Positions 1 through 11,300 of a stretch of DNA of 27,755 nt are shown piece after piece. Positions within the stretch are counted from its first letter, which is position 1. Each line of letters opens with the position of its first letter. Made by a program: the position numbers and the translations under genes. The notes below the pieces were generated by a model. That model searched no databases and was not told the DNA's origin. It saw nothing but the letters and a program-made list of their open reading frames with translations. Source of the DNA: Entamoeba invadens IP1 (taxonomy: Eukaryota; Evosea; Mastigamoebida; Endamoebidae). The stretch is taken from the NCBI RefSeq assembly GCF_000330505.1, contig NW_004191646.1, positions 118,888 to 146,642 of the forward strand. Reading direction: 5' to 3'.

Positions 1-296
1 ATATTCATTTATACAAATTCCATTTATACAATATAACTAACTATTTGACACATTTCACATTTTAATACATAATTTATTATGTTAGGTTTTTCTCCTCACA
101 AATTAAGCTATCAAAAAACTAAATTTGATGTATTTAATTTTTATATTTTGTATTGATCGCTCAAATGTGACTGAAAGTTTTTATCAAAAATGTGGGTGTT
201 ATATATATATATCAAATGTGATCCAATTTTACAAAGGAGAAACAAAATAACAACCTTAAAATTGTCTATTATATTATATTACTATGTGGTTGTTGC
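1..296. other. AT-rich intergenic DNA
   Basis: No coding signal was seen on either strand. The stretch contains poly-A/T runs and a short TA dinucleotide run near 201-212. It may hold upstream sequence for the doubtful ORF at 297, but no promoter element was identified. Confidence 0.5.
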
Positions 297-491
297 ATGT
301 TTTTGATTTTTTTGTTTTTTGTGTTAGGTATATTGTTTGATGAATTTGATAAAGATAAAAACCATAGTAGTTATTTTAATGATAATGATAAAAATGAGTG
401 GGAATTAAAAGTTATTGTTGAAAAAAGACTACTGTATATATCGAGAATTCCAAGTAATTCATTTTCTTTATTAATTAATTATTATTTATAA
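297..491 (+). CDS. doubtful small ORF with hydrophobic leader
   Basis: This is a 64-codon ORF that starts at an ATG. Residues 1-14 are strongly hydrophobic (MFLIFLFFVLGILF), followed by a charged, Asp/Lys/Asn-rich stretch. That would fit a tiny secreted or anchored peptide or the first part of a decayed gene. The layout (hydrophobic leader, then an F-D-x-D-like acidic start) loosely resembles the ORF at 2029, but no family is recognised. In DNA this AT-rich, a 64-codon ORF can arise by chance, and there is no further coding sequence downstream. The function is unknown. Confidence 0.2.
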   Translation: MFLIFLFFVLGILFDEFDKDKNHSSYFNDNDKNEWELKVIVEKRLLYISRIPSNSFSLLINYYL

Positions 492-770
492 AGAAATTAA
501 AAAAAAACAATTGAAAAGTGTTGTGTTTTTTTTAATTTTTTTATTTCGTGTTTAAATTAAAAAAAACAAAACTAAGTTTTATTTTTTTTTCTTCTATTTT
601 TTGAATCAAACTGAACAAAAACATTTATACATTGTAAATTAATTTTAATTGTTTTTTCTTTGTAGTTTCGGATTTTTTGCCGTTTAATTTAATTAATCTT
701 TTCTGTTGTTTTTATTGTATTTTGTTTTTTTTAATAATAATTGAAAAATTAAACTTCGAAATCGATAACA

Positions 771-1394
771 ATGAAATTAACAAAAAGTAACAACCAAATT
801 TGGCGACCACTTGTTATAGGAGATGGGTCGGTTGGTCGCTCAGAAATGATATTCCAATTTTGTGAACATCAATTTGTTGAAACTTTTGATGTTCTTAAAG
901 AGCGCTGTTATATAAAACAAATAATACTTGACAGAAAAATGATATCAATTGAAATATTGGATTCGATAACACCGACACTTCAATATGATTATGACGAGTA
1001 TAATATCAAAAAATCTGATGGCTTTATTATAATGTATTCAGTCACATCTGAAGAGTCATTTTATTACGCGCATTCTATATTTGAAAGTTTATATTACATT
1101 TTTGACTTGTTTCCTTATGAACACATTCCCATTGTTTTATGTGGTAATAAAATTGATTTAAATACTCAAAGAAAAGTTTCCAGAGAAGACGGTGAAAAAA
1201 TGGCAAAAGAATTTAAAGTACCTTTCTATGAAATATCTGCACAATACAATATAAATGTCACCCAATGCTTTTTGGCAATTGTTGATGAAATATTAAAAAA
1301 CAATACATTTTTAGAACTATATAATGAAAATGTGAAAAGACAAACAAAATACACAAACATAAAAACAAAGACCATTAAATGTGTATTATTATAA
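771..1394 (+). CDS. divergent Ras-like small GTPase with CaaX box, catalytic motifs altered
   Basis: This 207-residue protein has the Ras-superfamily size and fold pattern. The P-loop is GDGSVGRS (residues 17-24), the G4 motif GNKID is at 125-129, the G5-like motif ISAQ is at 155-158, and the protein ends in CVLL, a CaaX box whose terminal Leu predicts geranylgeranylation and membrane attachment. Family-critical residues differ. The P-loop Lys is Arg23. The switch I Thr (Ras T35) is replaced around residues 40-43. The DTAGQ motif has become DSITP (64-68), so the invariant Gly (Ras G60) and catalytic Gln (Q61) are gone. From Ras biochemistry one would predict weak or absent GTP hydrolysis and perhaps altered nucleotide binding. 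Spacing elsewhere is normal and the frame is open from an ATG. It is therefore probably a functional but atypical Ras/Rap-like signalling protein, or an early pseudogene. It stands alone with no obvious partner genes. Confidence 0.85.
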   Translation: MKLTKSNNQIWRPLVIGDGSVGRSEMIFQFCEHQFVETFDVLKERCYIKQIILDRKMISIEILDSITPTLQYDYDEYNIKKSDGFIIMYSVTSEESFYYAHSIFESLYYIFDLFPYEHIPIVLCGNKIDLNTQRKVSREDGEKMAKEFKVPFYEISAQYNINVTQCFLAIVDEILKNNTFLELYNENVKRQTKYTNIKTKTIKCVLL

Positions 1395-2028
1395 TTTATG
1401 TTTTAAAAGTTTTTAATATTAATGATTATTCGAATAAATTTGTTTGACAAATAAACAAGTTTTTCTATAAAATTTACATCAAATTAATTTATTTGACTGT
1501 TTTACTATAAATGTTTAATATATAGTAAATTAAACCATATAATGATACATTATTAAAAACTATTTATTTTTATTATAATACTGTTAATAAATTTCGAATA
1601 ATTCGTTTATTATTGTGTAATTTATAATACAATATAGTAAATAAACTGTAAATAAATATACTATTAATTATACTAAACATAAATTTGATTTTTATAAAAC
1701 TACTCTCAGACTTAACAATTCATTCTTCTTAATCGTTTTTTTGATTTTAAAAAAATGATAAACTCCCCCCAAGCCAACATTATAAGAAAAGCCTGTTTTC
1801 TAAAATCGTGCTATTATTTGTAAATTATAAATAAATTATAAATAAATTAAAATGTTAATTGTTGTTTTCAAATTGTAATATTTGTCAACACAAATTACAA
1901 AAATAGAATTATTACAGTTTTTAACCACCCTAAAAATATTGTTGTTTGTATTGTGAAAACGAAATGTAATTGTTTGTCTTTAAAGTCAAAACATCAAAAA
2001 TAATCTTTAAAATTATTATAGTTCGAAG
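1395..2028. other. AT-rich intergenic DNA
   Basis: No ORF or recognisable repeat was found. The stretch includes short palindromes such as CGAATAATTCG near 1594-1604 and the run AACTCCCCCC around 1761-1770, with no assignable role. Confidence 0.5.
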
Positions 2029-2358
2029 ATGAATGTTATGATGTTGATTTTGTTTCTAAAATACAGTGTTGCTTTCTTCGATTTTGATCAACCCGAAAAC
2101 CCAAACGACCCCAAAGAACAATTCACAGTTAACGAAAAAATGAAAAAGAAAATGGAATTGTTGATACAAGAAGGAGAGATACAGACTTTTCGTTTAAATC
2201 TCCTTGCAAATAGAATTGGGAGATTTATAACAACAGTTAAATTTGAAGAATACAAAGATGCCGTATTGGGTGCAAAATCAATTGAAGAGGAAATTCTTGG
2301 TATCCTCGATGAAATCTTATTAAAAAACTACATTGACCAAATACAAATAAACAATTAA
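2029..2358 (+). CDS. putative small secreted protein, first part (unknown family)
   Basis: This 109-residue ORF starts at an ATG with a short hydrophobic leader (about residues 3-17) typical of a signal peptide. It is followed by an Asp/Pro/Asn-rich segment and then predicted amphipathic helices with many Lys/Glu. No family is recognised. After the TAA at 2356-2358 the same frame stays open for another 23 codons, encoding a similar helical sequence beginning FKLVDDALQK. The ORF at 2427 then continues with the same composition in another frame. This suggests that one gene of about 235 residues has been split by a stop and a frame change, rather than two separate genes. A GT-AG intron could restore the frame (for example donor 2300, acceptor 2388), but it lacks the usual Entamoeba GTTTGT donor. 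Confidence 0.5.
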   Translation: MNVMMLILFLKYSVAFFDFDQPENPNDPKEQFTVNEKMKKKMELLIQEGEIQTFRLNLLANRIGRFITTVKFEEYKDAVLGAKSIEEEILGILDEILLKNYIDQIQINN

Positions 2359-2426
2359 TTTAAATTAGTCGATGATGCATTACAAAAGAGACAACAATCA
2401 CTGCACATTGGTATTTACTTAACAAT

Positions 2427-2741
2427 ATGATATTAATGATGAACAGAATTAATAAATCCAAATTAAATAATCAGTACAAATCAACTTTGAAATTGCAACT
2501 TCTTGTACCAATGGAGTTTTATAAACTTTTAATAGACGTTTTGAAATTCATTACTAAAATACATGGTATCAAAGAATATACAAAATTGAAAAATTCAGTC
2601 GATTTATTAAACACCTTTATTAAAAAGTTGAAAAAAGAAATAAAAGAGGCGGATTTAAATTTTCAAGTCAGAGAAATCAATCAAAAAGATTTTTTGGTAA
2701 CTTATGGCATCAAGAAAAAAGATGCAATTTTCCGAAAATAA
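2427..2741 (+). CDS. probable continuation of the 2029 gene (unknown helical protein)
   Basis: This is a 104-residue Lys/Leu/Ile-rich ORF with predicted amphipathic helix pairs, for example around residues 30-75. It has no signal peptide or known domain. It lies 68 bp after the ORF at 2029 on the same strand but in a different frame, and its frame is open back to 2376, upstream of its first ATG. That pattern fits the C-terminal part of the same protein after a frameshift. It could also be a separate small gene. No function can be assigned. Confidence 0.4.
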   Translation: MILMMNRINKSKLNNQYKSTLKLQLLVPMEFYKLLIDVLKFITKIHGIKEYTKLKNSVDLLNTFIKKLKKEIKEADLNFQVREINQKDFLVTYGIKKKDAIFRK

Positions 2742-3109
2742 ATAATCGCGAAAATGAGACGAAATATCAACTTATATTGGCAAAAAAATGAAATATATTA
2801 TAATTATTGTTAATTATAACTATTCTGTGTTTGAGATCATTTTCGCCAAAAAATAATAAATTAAAAGCAAACCAATAACAACCTTCGATTAAAAATAATT
2901 TTACTTCTTTTCATTCTTCCAACATTGTCTTACAAGTTGATAATTTATATTAACATATAACATTTTATAATTTAATACTAAGTCTTATAAACTCAAAAAC
3001 TGATTTATAAAAAATAATATTAAACATGTTGAAAAATTATATTCAAAATAAAATTTTTATTTTAACACCTTAAATTTAATAATTATATTTACTAATTTGA
3101 AACTTGAAT
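2742..3109. other. AT-rich intergenic DNA
   Basis: This stretch separates the small ORFs on the plus strand from the decayed membrane gene on the minus strand. The two face each other, so it probably holds both 3' ends. No other structure was seen. Confidence 0.5.
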
Positions 3110-4233
3110 TTATTTATAACAATTAATTAACTTATTCAACTGATTGGTAATTTTATAATAATTTAGTATATTTAAATTTTGGGTGATAATTGTTTGTAAA
3201 AACATACCAAAAATCTTCACAACCATTTCTGCAATTTTCACACAGCAAAAAACTATTGCGTTTTTTTCTTTACAAAGCATGCATTGAATGTACTTGAAAT
3301 GTAAATGCATACAATTGCGATAATTAATGGTATAAGGGCTTTCATATAATTCACTGTTTCATTATCATCGTCATATTTTACTTTAAAACATAACACCAAA
3401 TGCGTGGTTAACAAACCAATTGGTATTATTCAAAGAACACCAATAAAAATAGACTCTACACATGCTCCCTCGTTTTGGTTGACAAAATATTATCCCAAAC
3501 ACGCTTCTTGTTCACGATAATAATCTTCGTTGTAAACAAAAAGAAAATACATGGCAGTCAAAACAATTCCATTAACAATTTCAAAAATCACTAAAAACAA
3601 AAAAAGAAAATAATCAAACATATTCCCACCCCATATCCAAAAACATCTTCTTTGAACAACTTGGCTTGTAAAAACACCAAAACGACAAATAACACAGGAC
3701 ATAAAAATATGGATTTTGTCATATCACCAACAGAAAAGAAATTTTGGTCGTTGGAATTGTAGTAATGACCACTATTGATTTTATTTGATAAATTGTAAGT
3801 GAATCCACAACTCAACAACGATACAACAATTTGTAAACAAAGTGGAAGTAATACATACCCAAATGAAAAGACTCCAAAAGCATGAATACTAAACAAAACG
3901 GTTGTTGTTAATACGACAACTGGCAAGAAAAAGGATGAATTGATGTCTGAAAAATTAGAGAGAGATATTTGGAATACTGTAGATAAAGGAATTGGAAATA
4001 ATAATAATCTTTTTACGTCGTTTGTATTTGTTTCTGAGAAATGTCTTAAAAAACTAAGCCAGTAAGTTCCTATTAAATAAATGAAAGCAAAGATAAATAG
4101 TAATAAAGAGATAACACCGGAATTTATTGAAATGTGTTATCCAGAGAAAGGAAATGGAAAATGGAAAATAATAATAGGCACAAAAAGTAAAAGTATTTGT
4201 TATATAATTAGCAAAAATGAAAAGGAAACACAT
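3110..4233 (-). pseudogene. decayed multi-pass membrane protein gene
   Basis: Reading the minus strand from an ATG at 4233, coding-like sequence continues for about 1.1 kb but switches frame and meets stops. After a frame change near 4200 the main frame runs 4199-3591, broken by a TAA at 4137-4139. Near 3600 it shifts at a homopolymer (A-rich on the plus strand) to the frame read at 3702-3243. That frame has a TAA at 3490-3492 and a TGA at 3430-3432, each with coding-like sequence continuing beyond. A further shift near 3260 leads to an ORF ending at 3110. The pieces encode eight or nine hydrophobic segments, for example SSFFLPVVVLTTTVLF and MKALIPLIIAIVCIYI, separated by short polar loops such as KYDDDNETVNY. 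The layout resembles multi-pass families such as TMEM185-like proteins, but I cannot confirm the family. Several lesions make a working gene unlikely. Clustered homopolymers mean that some shifts could be assembly errors. Confidence 0.6.
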
Positions 4234-4586
4234 TTTTATTTCAGATATTAAACGTTTTTTCTTTCAATAATATACAAAACAGTTTTTATTTGCGAACACA
4301 CTGAAGTGCTATTTTTGGTAGTCAAAAATGAAATGCAAGCTTCGCGATTTATTAAATCTTTATTGAAGATTATTGAGTAAATTGTGTTTTCAACAATTAA
4401 TTAAGAATATAAAACACATGTTTATGTAATGTTAAGAAAAGTATGTATATCACAATGAGTCGATATTACACGAATCACTGAAAGAGGAAATAATAATTGT
4501 GAGTTCATGTAACTATTTTATAGATTTTTGGTTATTTTCATTGAATTGTAAAAATATAAAATTTAAAACTTTTCAAAAAACAACAA
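4234..4586. other. AT-rich intergenic DNA
   Basis: No ORF or repeat was recognised. It lies upstream of the decayed minus-strand membrane gene, so any old promoter for that gene would be here. Confidence 0.45.
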
Positions 4587-4795
4587 GAGTTAGTTTTCAA
4601 AAGTTGTATTTTTTTGCAAAAAACACACAAAATATTCTTTAAAATGTTGGGAGTTAGGTAATAAGTCATAAAAAATAGTAAAAAAATAAACAATGATTTT
4701 CTAGTGTTTCGAGGGTTTTCCCGATATATTTCAGTTATTAATATCTAAATACCGGGGACAAGGTTAGAGAAAGGACAACGTTTAGAGAAAGACTC
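4587..4795 (-). mobile_element. degenerate miniature inverted-repeat element (MITE), copy 1
   Basis: This 209-bp segment is the reverse complement of the element at 13684-13912, with high similarity by eye across its length. Shared blocks include ACACAAAATATTCTTTAAAA, CAATGATTTTCT and TTCCCGATATAT. Its right terminus (GAGAAAGGACAACGTTTAGA near 4767-4786, ending in GACTC) is well preserved. Its left terminus is shortened and mutated, starting GAGTTAGTTTTC. The flanks are CAACAA and TTGTTG rather than TA, so the target duplication has decayed or the ends have changed. No coding capacity is visible. It sits about 560 bp upstream of the receptor kinase. Confidence 0.75.
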
Positions 4796-5356
4796 TTGTT
4801 GTATTTTACTTGTAAATTCAAAGTAGTGATGCTAATGTTGATTATAATCAACACTATTTATATTGATTATGTGATTATTGTGTTATAATGTTCAAATAAA
4901 AATTATTTAAATTTGTTTTTGTATTATAAAAATATTTACTAAATATTTGTTTTCATGTTATTTAAATGATTTATACGAAATTCAAAACAACTTACTTGTT
5001 TAAATTGTGATGTTTATCTTTAAACTATAAAAATATATTTATTATAATTATCAATTTTTATAGTTTTGTTATAACTTAAACAACCACATTGTTTTAATTA
5101 TTGAATATTATTAATAAATCTATTTTTTAATTATTTTCTTAATTCAAATAATTTCAAATCTAAAAAAATCGAAAAACAACAAAACTCTCTTTATTTTTTA
5201 ATAAATATTTGAATAATATTTATCAATACTTGACAAGATAAATAATTAAAACATTATAAGTTAACTATTATTTTTGAATATAATAACACATAATCAATTG
5301 TTTTTCAAATTAGTGATTATTTCAATTGATTATATAATGAACAAAAATACAAATTC
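4796..5356. other. AT-rich upstream region of the receptor kinase
   Basis: There is no ORF. The region is composed of A/T tracts and presumably contains the kinase promoter, but I could not identify a convincing Entamoeba core element. Confidence 0.45.
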
Positions 5357-8300
5357 ATGCTATTTAAATATGTCACCATAATTCTTTGGTTAATTATACA
5401 ATTATCCGCTTCTTTAATGTGGTGTCAAATTGGAAAAGAGATAATTCAATGTAACACAACGACTTTAAACACGAAGTGTGTTAACACAATATTTACTATT
5501 AATATAGATGTAATGTATATTAGAAATACTTCAAATGTTTACATTATTTGTAAAGATATTAAACAATTTAAATTTAATTGTGATGAAAATTTGAGATATC
5601 TTAATGTGGATTTTAATGAAACAGAATTGGTTTTTTATTCCAATAATTTCCACGTTCAAAAAGTTAATGAAAAATGTTTTGATTTATATTCAAAACAATT
5701 TAAAAACACAACAAAACATACAATAAAAACTATAGGCGCTTATTGTTCTGTTAATAATTGTGAAACTTGCTATTTTACTGATCGTACCAAATGTCAAACG
5801 TGTTTTTCAAATTTTTCTTTAATCAACAGTACTACATGTAGACCTTGTAACGATTTTTCTAATTGTGAAACGTGTTCATCAACTTCTGCACGTTGTAAAA
5901 TTTGCAAAACAGATTTCTATGACGCAGGAAACACAACTGGACCGACTTGTCTTCCATGCCCAACAAATTGTTTAGTGTGTACTAATTTAAAAGGTTGTGA
6001 ACGATGTGTTGATGGGTATTATCTGAATGGCACTACTTGTACAAAATGTGATCCAACTTGCAGTCAAAGTTGTCTCAATAAAACTGGTGCTTGTTTAACA
6101 TGCAATGAAAATTATGTCAAGAGTCTAACAAATTCCAGTCAATGCGTATCATGTTCTTCATTTGATATAAATTGCGAAAGTTGTATTCAAAATGAAAGAA
6201 GTTGTTATAAATGTAATAGAAATTATTATCCTGGAATAGATGGGAAATGTGTTTTATGCCACAGCTCTTGTGTAACAGGAGAGTGCAATACAGTGAATGG
6301 AAAATGCAACACATGTGCAAATAATTATACAAAATATATTTTAGAACAAATTGAATGTCAAAAGTGTCAAGAATTTGACAACAATTGTAACACATGTTCA
6401 GTAACTACAAGAAAATGTATTAAATGTAAAATTGGGTTCAGACCCGATATTTATTATCCTAATAACTGTATTCCTTGTAATGAAACATGTTTAAATAAAT
6501 GTGATACCAAAAACGGAGCTTGCACTTCTTGTATTACTGGGTATGTACTGACGACAGTTTCTTCTTCAAATGCATGTGAATTGTGTGAAAATTTTGATCA
6601 GAATTGTGAAACATGTGAAGACAATGGAATAAGAATATGCAAAATATGTAAAACTGGATTTCGTATTAATCCATCAACAGGAATGTGCATAAATTGTGAC
6701 TCATATTGTACTCAATGTATTTCTTCAACAGGTATTTGTACCAGATGTTCCGATGGGTACACACCCAAATTAACACTTTCAACGTCTTGTGAACTCTGTA
6801 CATCAATAGAAAGATGTTTAACATGCTCTACAACTGAAAGAAAATGTATTACTTGTTCAAGTGGTTATTACGTTTTGAATGGGTTTTGCAAAGCTTGTTC
6901 TGCTACATGTGGTGGTATGTGTGATCCCATAACAGGTGATTGTACTGGGTGTATTTCAAATTACGTTTTTTCAAAGACTGATTCTAAAATTTGTGAGACT
7001 TGTGGTGACTATAGTAAAGAGTGTGTAACATGTTCAACTGATTTCCAAAGGAAATGTGTCACTTGTTCAACTGAATATTATCCAGACGCAGATGGAAATT
7101 GTGTTACTTGTTCGCCAACGTGTATTTGTGATTCGACTACGGGATTCTGCACTTCTTGTCAACCAAATTACGTTTTACAAAATCAAAAATCAAGAACATG
7201 TGAACTATGTTCATCATTTGATCCAAATTGTCAAACGTGCAGCAGTGATTCGTCAAGAAGATGTGTTACTTGTAATTCGGGTTGTTATATAAACACTAAT
7301 TATTATTGTGTATCGTGTGATTCAACGTGTGGTGGAAAGTGTCAGAACACGACTGGGTATTGCACTGGATGTATTGAGAATTATGTATTAACAACAACAT
7401 CTTCGACTATTTGTCTACCATGTTCTACTTTTGATAATAATTGTTTACAATGTGCCTCTGATTATTCAAGAAAGTGTACAAAATGTGGTGTTAGTAATAT
7501 GTATCCAGATGAAAGAACATTTATATGTAAAACATGTGATTCAACTTGTAATGGAGGATGCGACCAATCCACTGGAATATGCACCACTTGCTTGCAAAAT
7601 TACGTATTTACAGAACCTCAAAGCAAAAGTTGTGTTAGTTGTAACACTTTTGATCCAAATTGTCTTAAGTGCAATTCTAACTTTAATAGAAGGTGTTCTG
7701 TTTGTAAAACATCTTATTACCCAAATTCAAATGGTATTTGTATTTTATGTTCTTTAAACTGTACTTATTGTAATCAATCAAATGGAATATGTACTCAATG
7801 CAAACAAAATTACGTATTTAAAACTACAAACAGTGCAGAGTGTGTTTATTGTAAAGACTTTGATGCAAATTGCAAAAGTTGTTTTATAAACTCCGATAGA
7901 TTATGTTATGAATGTGAGTCTGGATATTATCCAGGAATTAATAAAATATGTACCAAATGTGATGATACATGTGGTGGAAAATGCAATGCAATGACTGGAT
8001 ATTGTACTGGATGTAATACGGGGTATGTCCCAATTAATTCGGTATCTTTAACATGTCAAAGTTGTTCAACATTTGATTCAAATTGTTTAGAATGCACAAC
8101 CGACTTCAAACAAATTTGCAAAACATGTTCAAGTGGCAAATATCCATCTTCGTCTGGTACATGTCAAGAGTGTGATAAATCATGTGGTGGACAGTGTAAT
8201 GGCACAACAGGGATATGCACAGGATGTCTCGATAATTATGTTTTTTATGATGATAAAACAGTGACTTGTCAGTCATGTTCACTCTTTTATAACAAGTGTT

Positions 8301-11300
8301 TAAAATGCGCAACAGATTACTCGAGAAAATGTATAGAATGTCAACCAAATAATTACTTATCCAATAATATATGTCTTCCTTGCGACTCCACTTGTAAAAG
8401 TTGTGATGGGAAAACTGGCCAATGCACAAGTTGTAATCAAAATCATGTTTACTCTGGCAATAAAATGTCATGTGTACCATGTTCGACTTATGACACAAAT
8501 TGTCTCACTTGTAGTACTTCTTTTGAAAAGATATGCACAACATGTATTAATAATAAATACCCCGATAAAATAACAGGACAATGTATCGCATGTTCTATAG
8601 GTTGTCAATTCTGTGACGGGACAACCGGAAATTGTACAAGATGTGGAGATAATTTTGTAAATGATGAATCAACAAGTAATGGTTGTGTAAGTTGCTTCGA
8701 TTTTGATAACAATTGTGTGAGATGTGCATCAGATAAATCAAGAAAATGTGAAAAATGTACAACAAAGTATTATCCATCAAATAATTATCCTTTTAAATGT
8801 ATTAATTGTTCTAGTACATGTGGTGGTATGTGTGATCCAACGACAGGTGATTGTACCGGATGTATTTCAAATTATGTATTTTCAGACACTGATTTAAAAA
8901 TTTGTGAAAGTTGTACAAACTATAGTAAAGAGTGTGTAACATGTTCAACTGATTTCCAAAGGAAATGTATCACTTGTTCAACTGGATATTATCCAGACGC
9001 AGATGGAAATTGTGTTACTTGTTCGCCAACGTGTATTTGTGATTCGACTACGGGATTCTGCACTTCATGTAAATCAAATTACGTTCATTCAACAAGTGAC
9101 CAAAAAGTATGTGAAACGTGCGCATCATTTGACCCAAACTGCATAACTTGCAGCAGTGATTCGTCAAGAAGATGTGTTACTTGTAATTCCGGTTTTTACC
9201 CAAAACAATACGGGGATTTTAAATGCCAAAAATGTGATACTTCTTGTAAAACCTGTAGTAGTACAACTGGTTATTGTTCGGAATGTGCAACAAATCAATA
9301 CACATTAAACAATGATAGCTCTATATCATGTGATTTGTGTTCTTCTTATGATTCCAACTGTTCGACATGTTCAACGACTCAAAGGGGATGTTCTGTTTGT
9401 AAAGAAAATAATTACTTGGATATTAAAACAAAGCATTGCTCGGTCTGTGACAATTCCTGCAATTATAAATGTAACAAAGAAAACGGGATTTGTGATGAAT
9501 GCATCACTAATTACGTTTTTACTGAACCCAACAGTAAAATATGTATTTCTTGTAATACTTTTGATGTTAATTGTAAAACTTGTTCCGCTGATTTCGCACG
9601 AAAATGCATTGAATGCTCAAGTGGGTATTATCCCAATCTAACTGGCCGTTGTGTCCAATGCAGCACAATTAACTTTTATTGTAATTCTTGTGATTCAAAA
9701 AAACAACAATGTTTAGATTGTATAAATCCGTATTATTTAAAATCAGAAAATTCTTGTTTAAAATGTCCAGAAGGTACTTATAAAAACACCACAACTTCAT
9801 GTAAAAATTGTTTTGAAAAAATTCCAAATTGTAGGACATGTGAAGGTTCCGAAATACAAACTAGGTGTACATCGTGTTATGCTCCTTATACAATTAATAC
9901 TCGAGGAAACTGTGTTTTATGTAATTATCCAAATTATTATATACAGTCATCAAACACCAATGGTAGTTGTGAAATGATGACTGAAAACTGTGATATACAA
10001 ATTAATATAAATATGTGTGTCAAATGCAAAAGTGGGTCTTTCCTTTCTGAATACAAATGTAAAAATACTACTAATTGTACATCTTCAAATATACTTTCAC
10101 TGAATTCTTGTGACTGTGTTGACCAAATCTCTATTAATTCAGATTGTTGTAAAACTATACCAAATTGTAAATATTTAAAAATAGTAAAAAGTAAAGAACA
10201 ATGTTTAAACTGTAATGACAATTACATACTCACAACAGATCAAATGTGTACAACTAAAGTAACATCTGGGATATATAGAAATGGTGTGTATTATCAATGT
10301 AAAAACATAGAATATTTAAATTATTTTAATTCGTGTACTACATGTGGTGGTGCCACTTCGGTTTGTGTAGAAAATAATAACAAAATTAATTACCTCAATT
10401 GTGCCAACAAAGAAATTTTGGATGTTGAAAAGGCACTTTGTATAACTGATATAAATTGCACAACAGTAACAACTAATTTTTGTAGTAAATGTATAGAAAT
10501 TAATAGTTTGTATCATGGTATTTGTGTATCTTGTCAAACAAAATTCTGTTCTATTTGTTACTCATCAAATGCAAACGAAAAGTGTATGAAATGTATGAAA
10601 GATTATTTAATGATATCAAACAATTGGTGTATTCACCAAACTAATGTTGGTTGTATACGATCGACCAGTGTTGGTTGTATACAATGTAAGAATGAATATT
10701 ATCAAGTAGATACAACAAACACTGAAAATAAATATGACTTTTGTCTTCCTATATCAACTCTTAATATTAATAATTGTAAACATGTCCAATCTTCTTTGTT
10801 AAAATGTGTTGAATGTTTAGATTCTTATAAATTAAAAAATGGAATTTGTGCAGAAAATTTTGAACAAGACGATATCAATGAAACAAGTTTTAATCAAAAA
10901 TATCAATTTGAATATTTCCACACAAATTATAAAAATCAAATTAAAAGTAGTATTGAAACGATATGTGTTGATAGAACAAATAAAGGATGCATACACTGTT
11001 TGAATGGGTTTTATTATAATCATATTAATACAAATGACATTTCTGGTGTTGAAAGCGAGTGTGTGCCATGTGTTAATAACTGCAAAACGTGTTATAACTC
11101 AACTCTTTGTACTTCATGTCTTAAAGGTTATTATTTAAATTCTTTGATGGAGTGTCAAAGTCTCGGTGAACTTTCTGTAAAATGCAATTTGACACTTCCA
11201 ACGGGAGGGGGCTGTGCCATTTGTAATGATGGGTATTACAAGTTTAATTCAGATTGTAAAAATTGTGATAAGTCGTGTTTAACATGTTTCGATGCAACAT

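Noticed and set aside
4054..4233. Minus-strand 59-codon ATG ORF as an independent gene
   Set aside because: It overlaps the better membrane-protein frame; only its start is plausibly part of that decayed gene.
7056..9641. Alternative plus-strand ORFs at 7056-7292, 7431-7757 and 9312-9641
   Set aside because: They are off-frame readings of the repetitive cysteine modules, which stay open because of codon periodicity.
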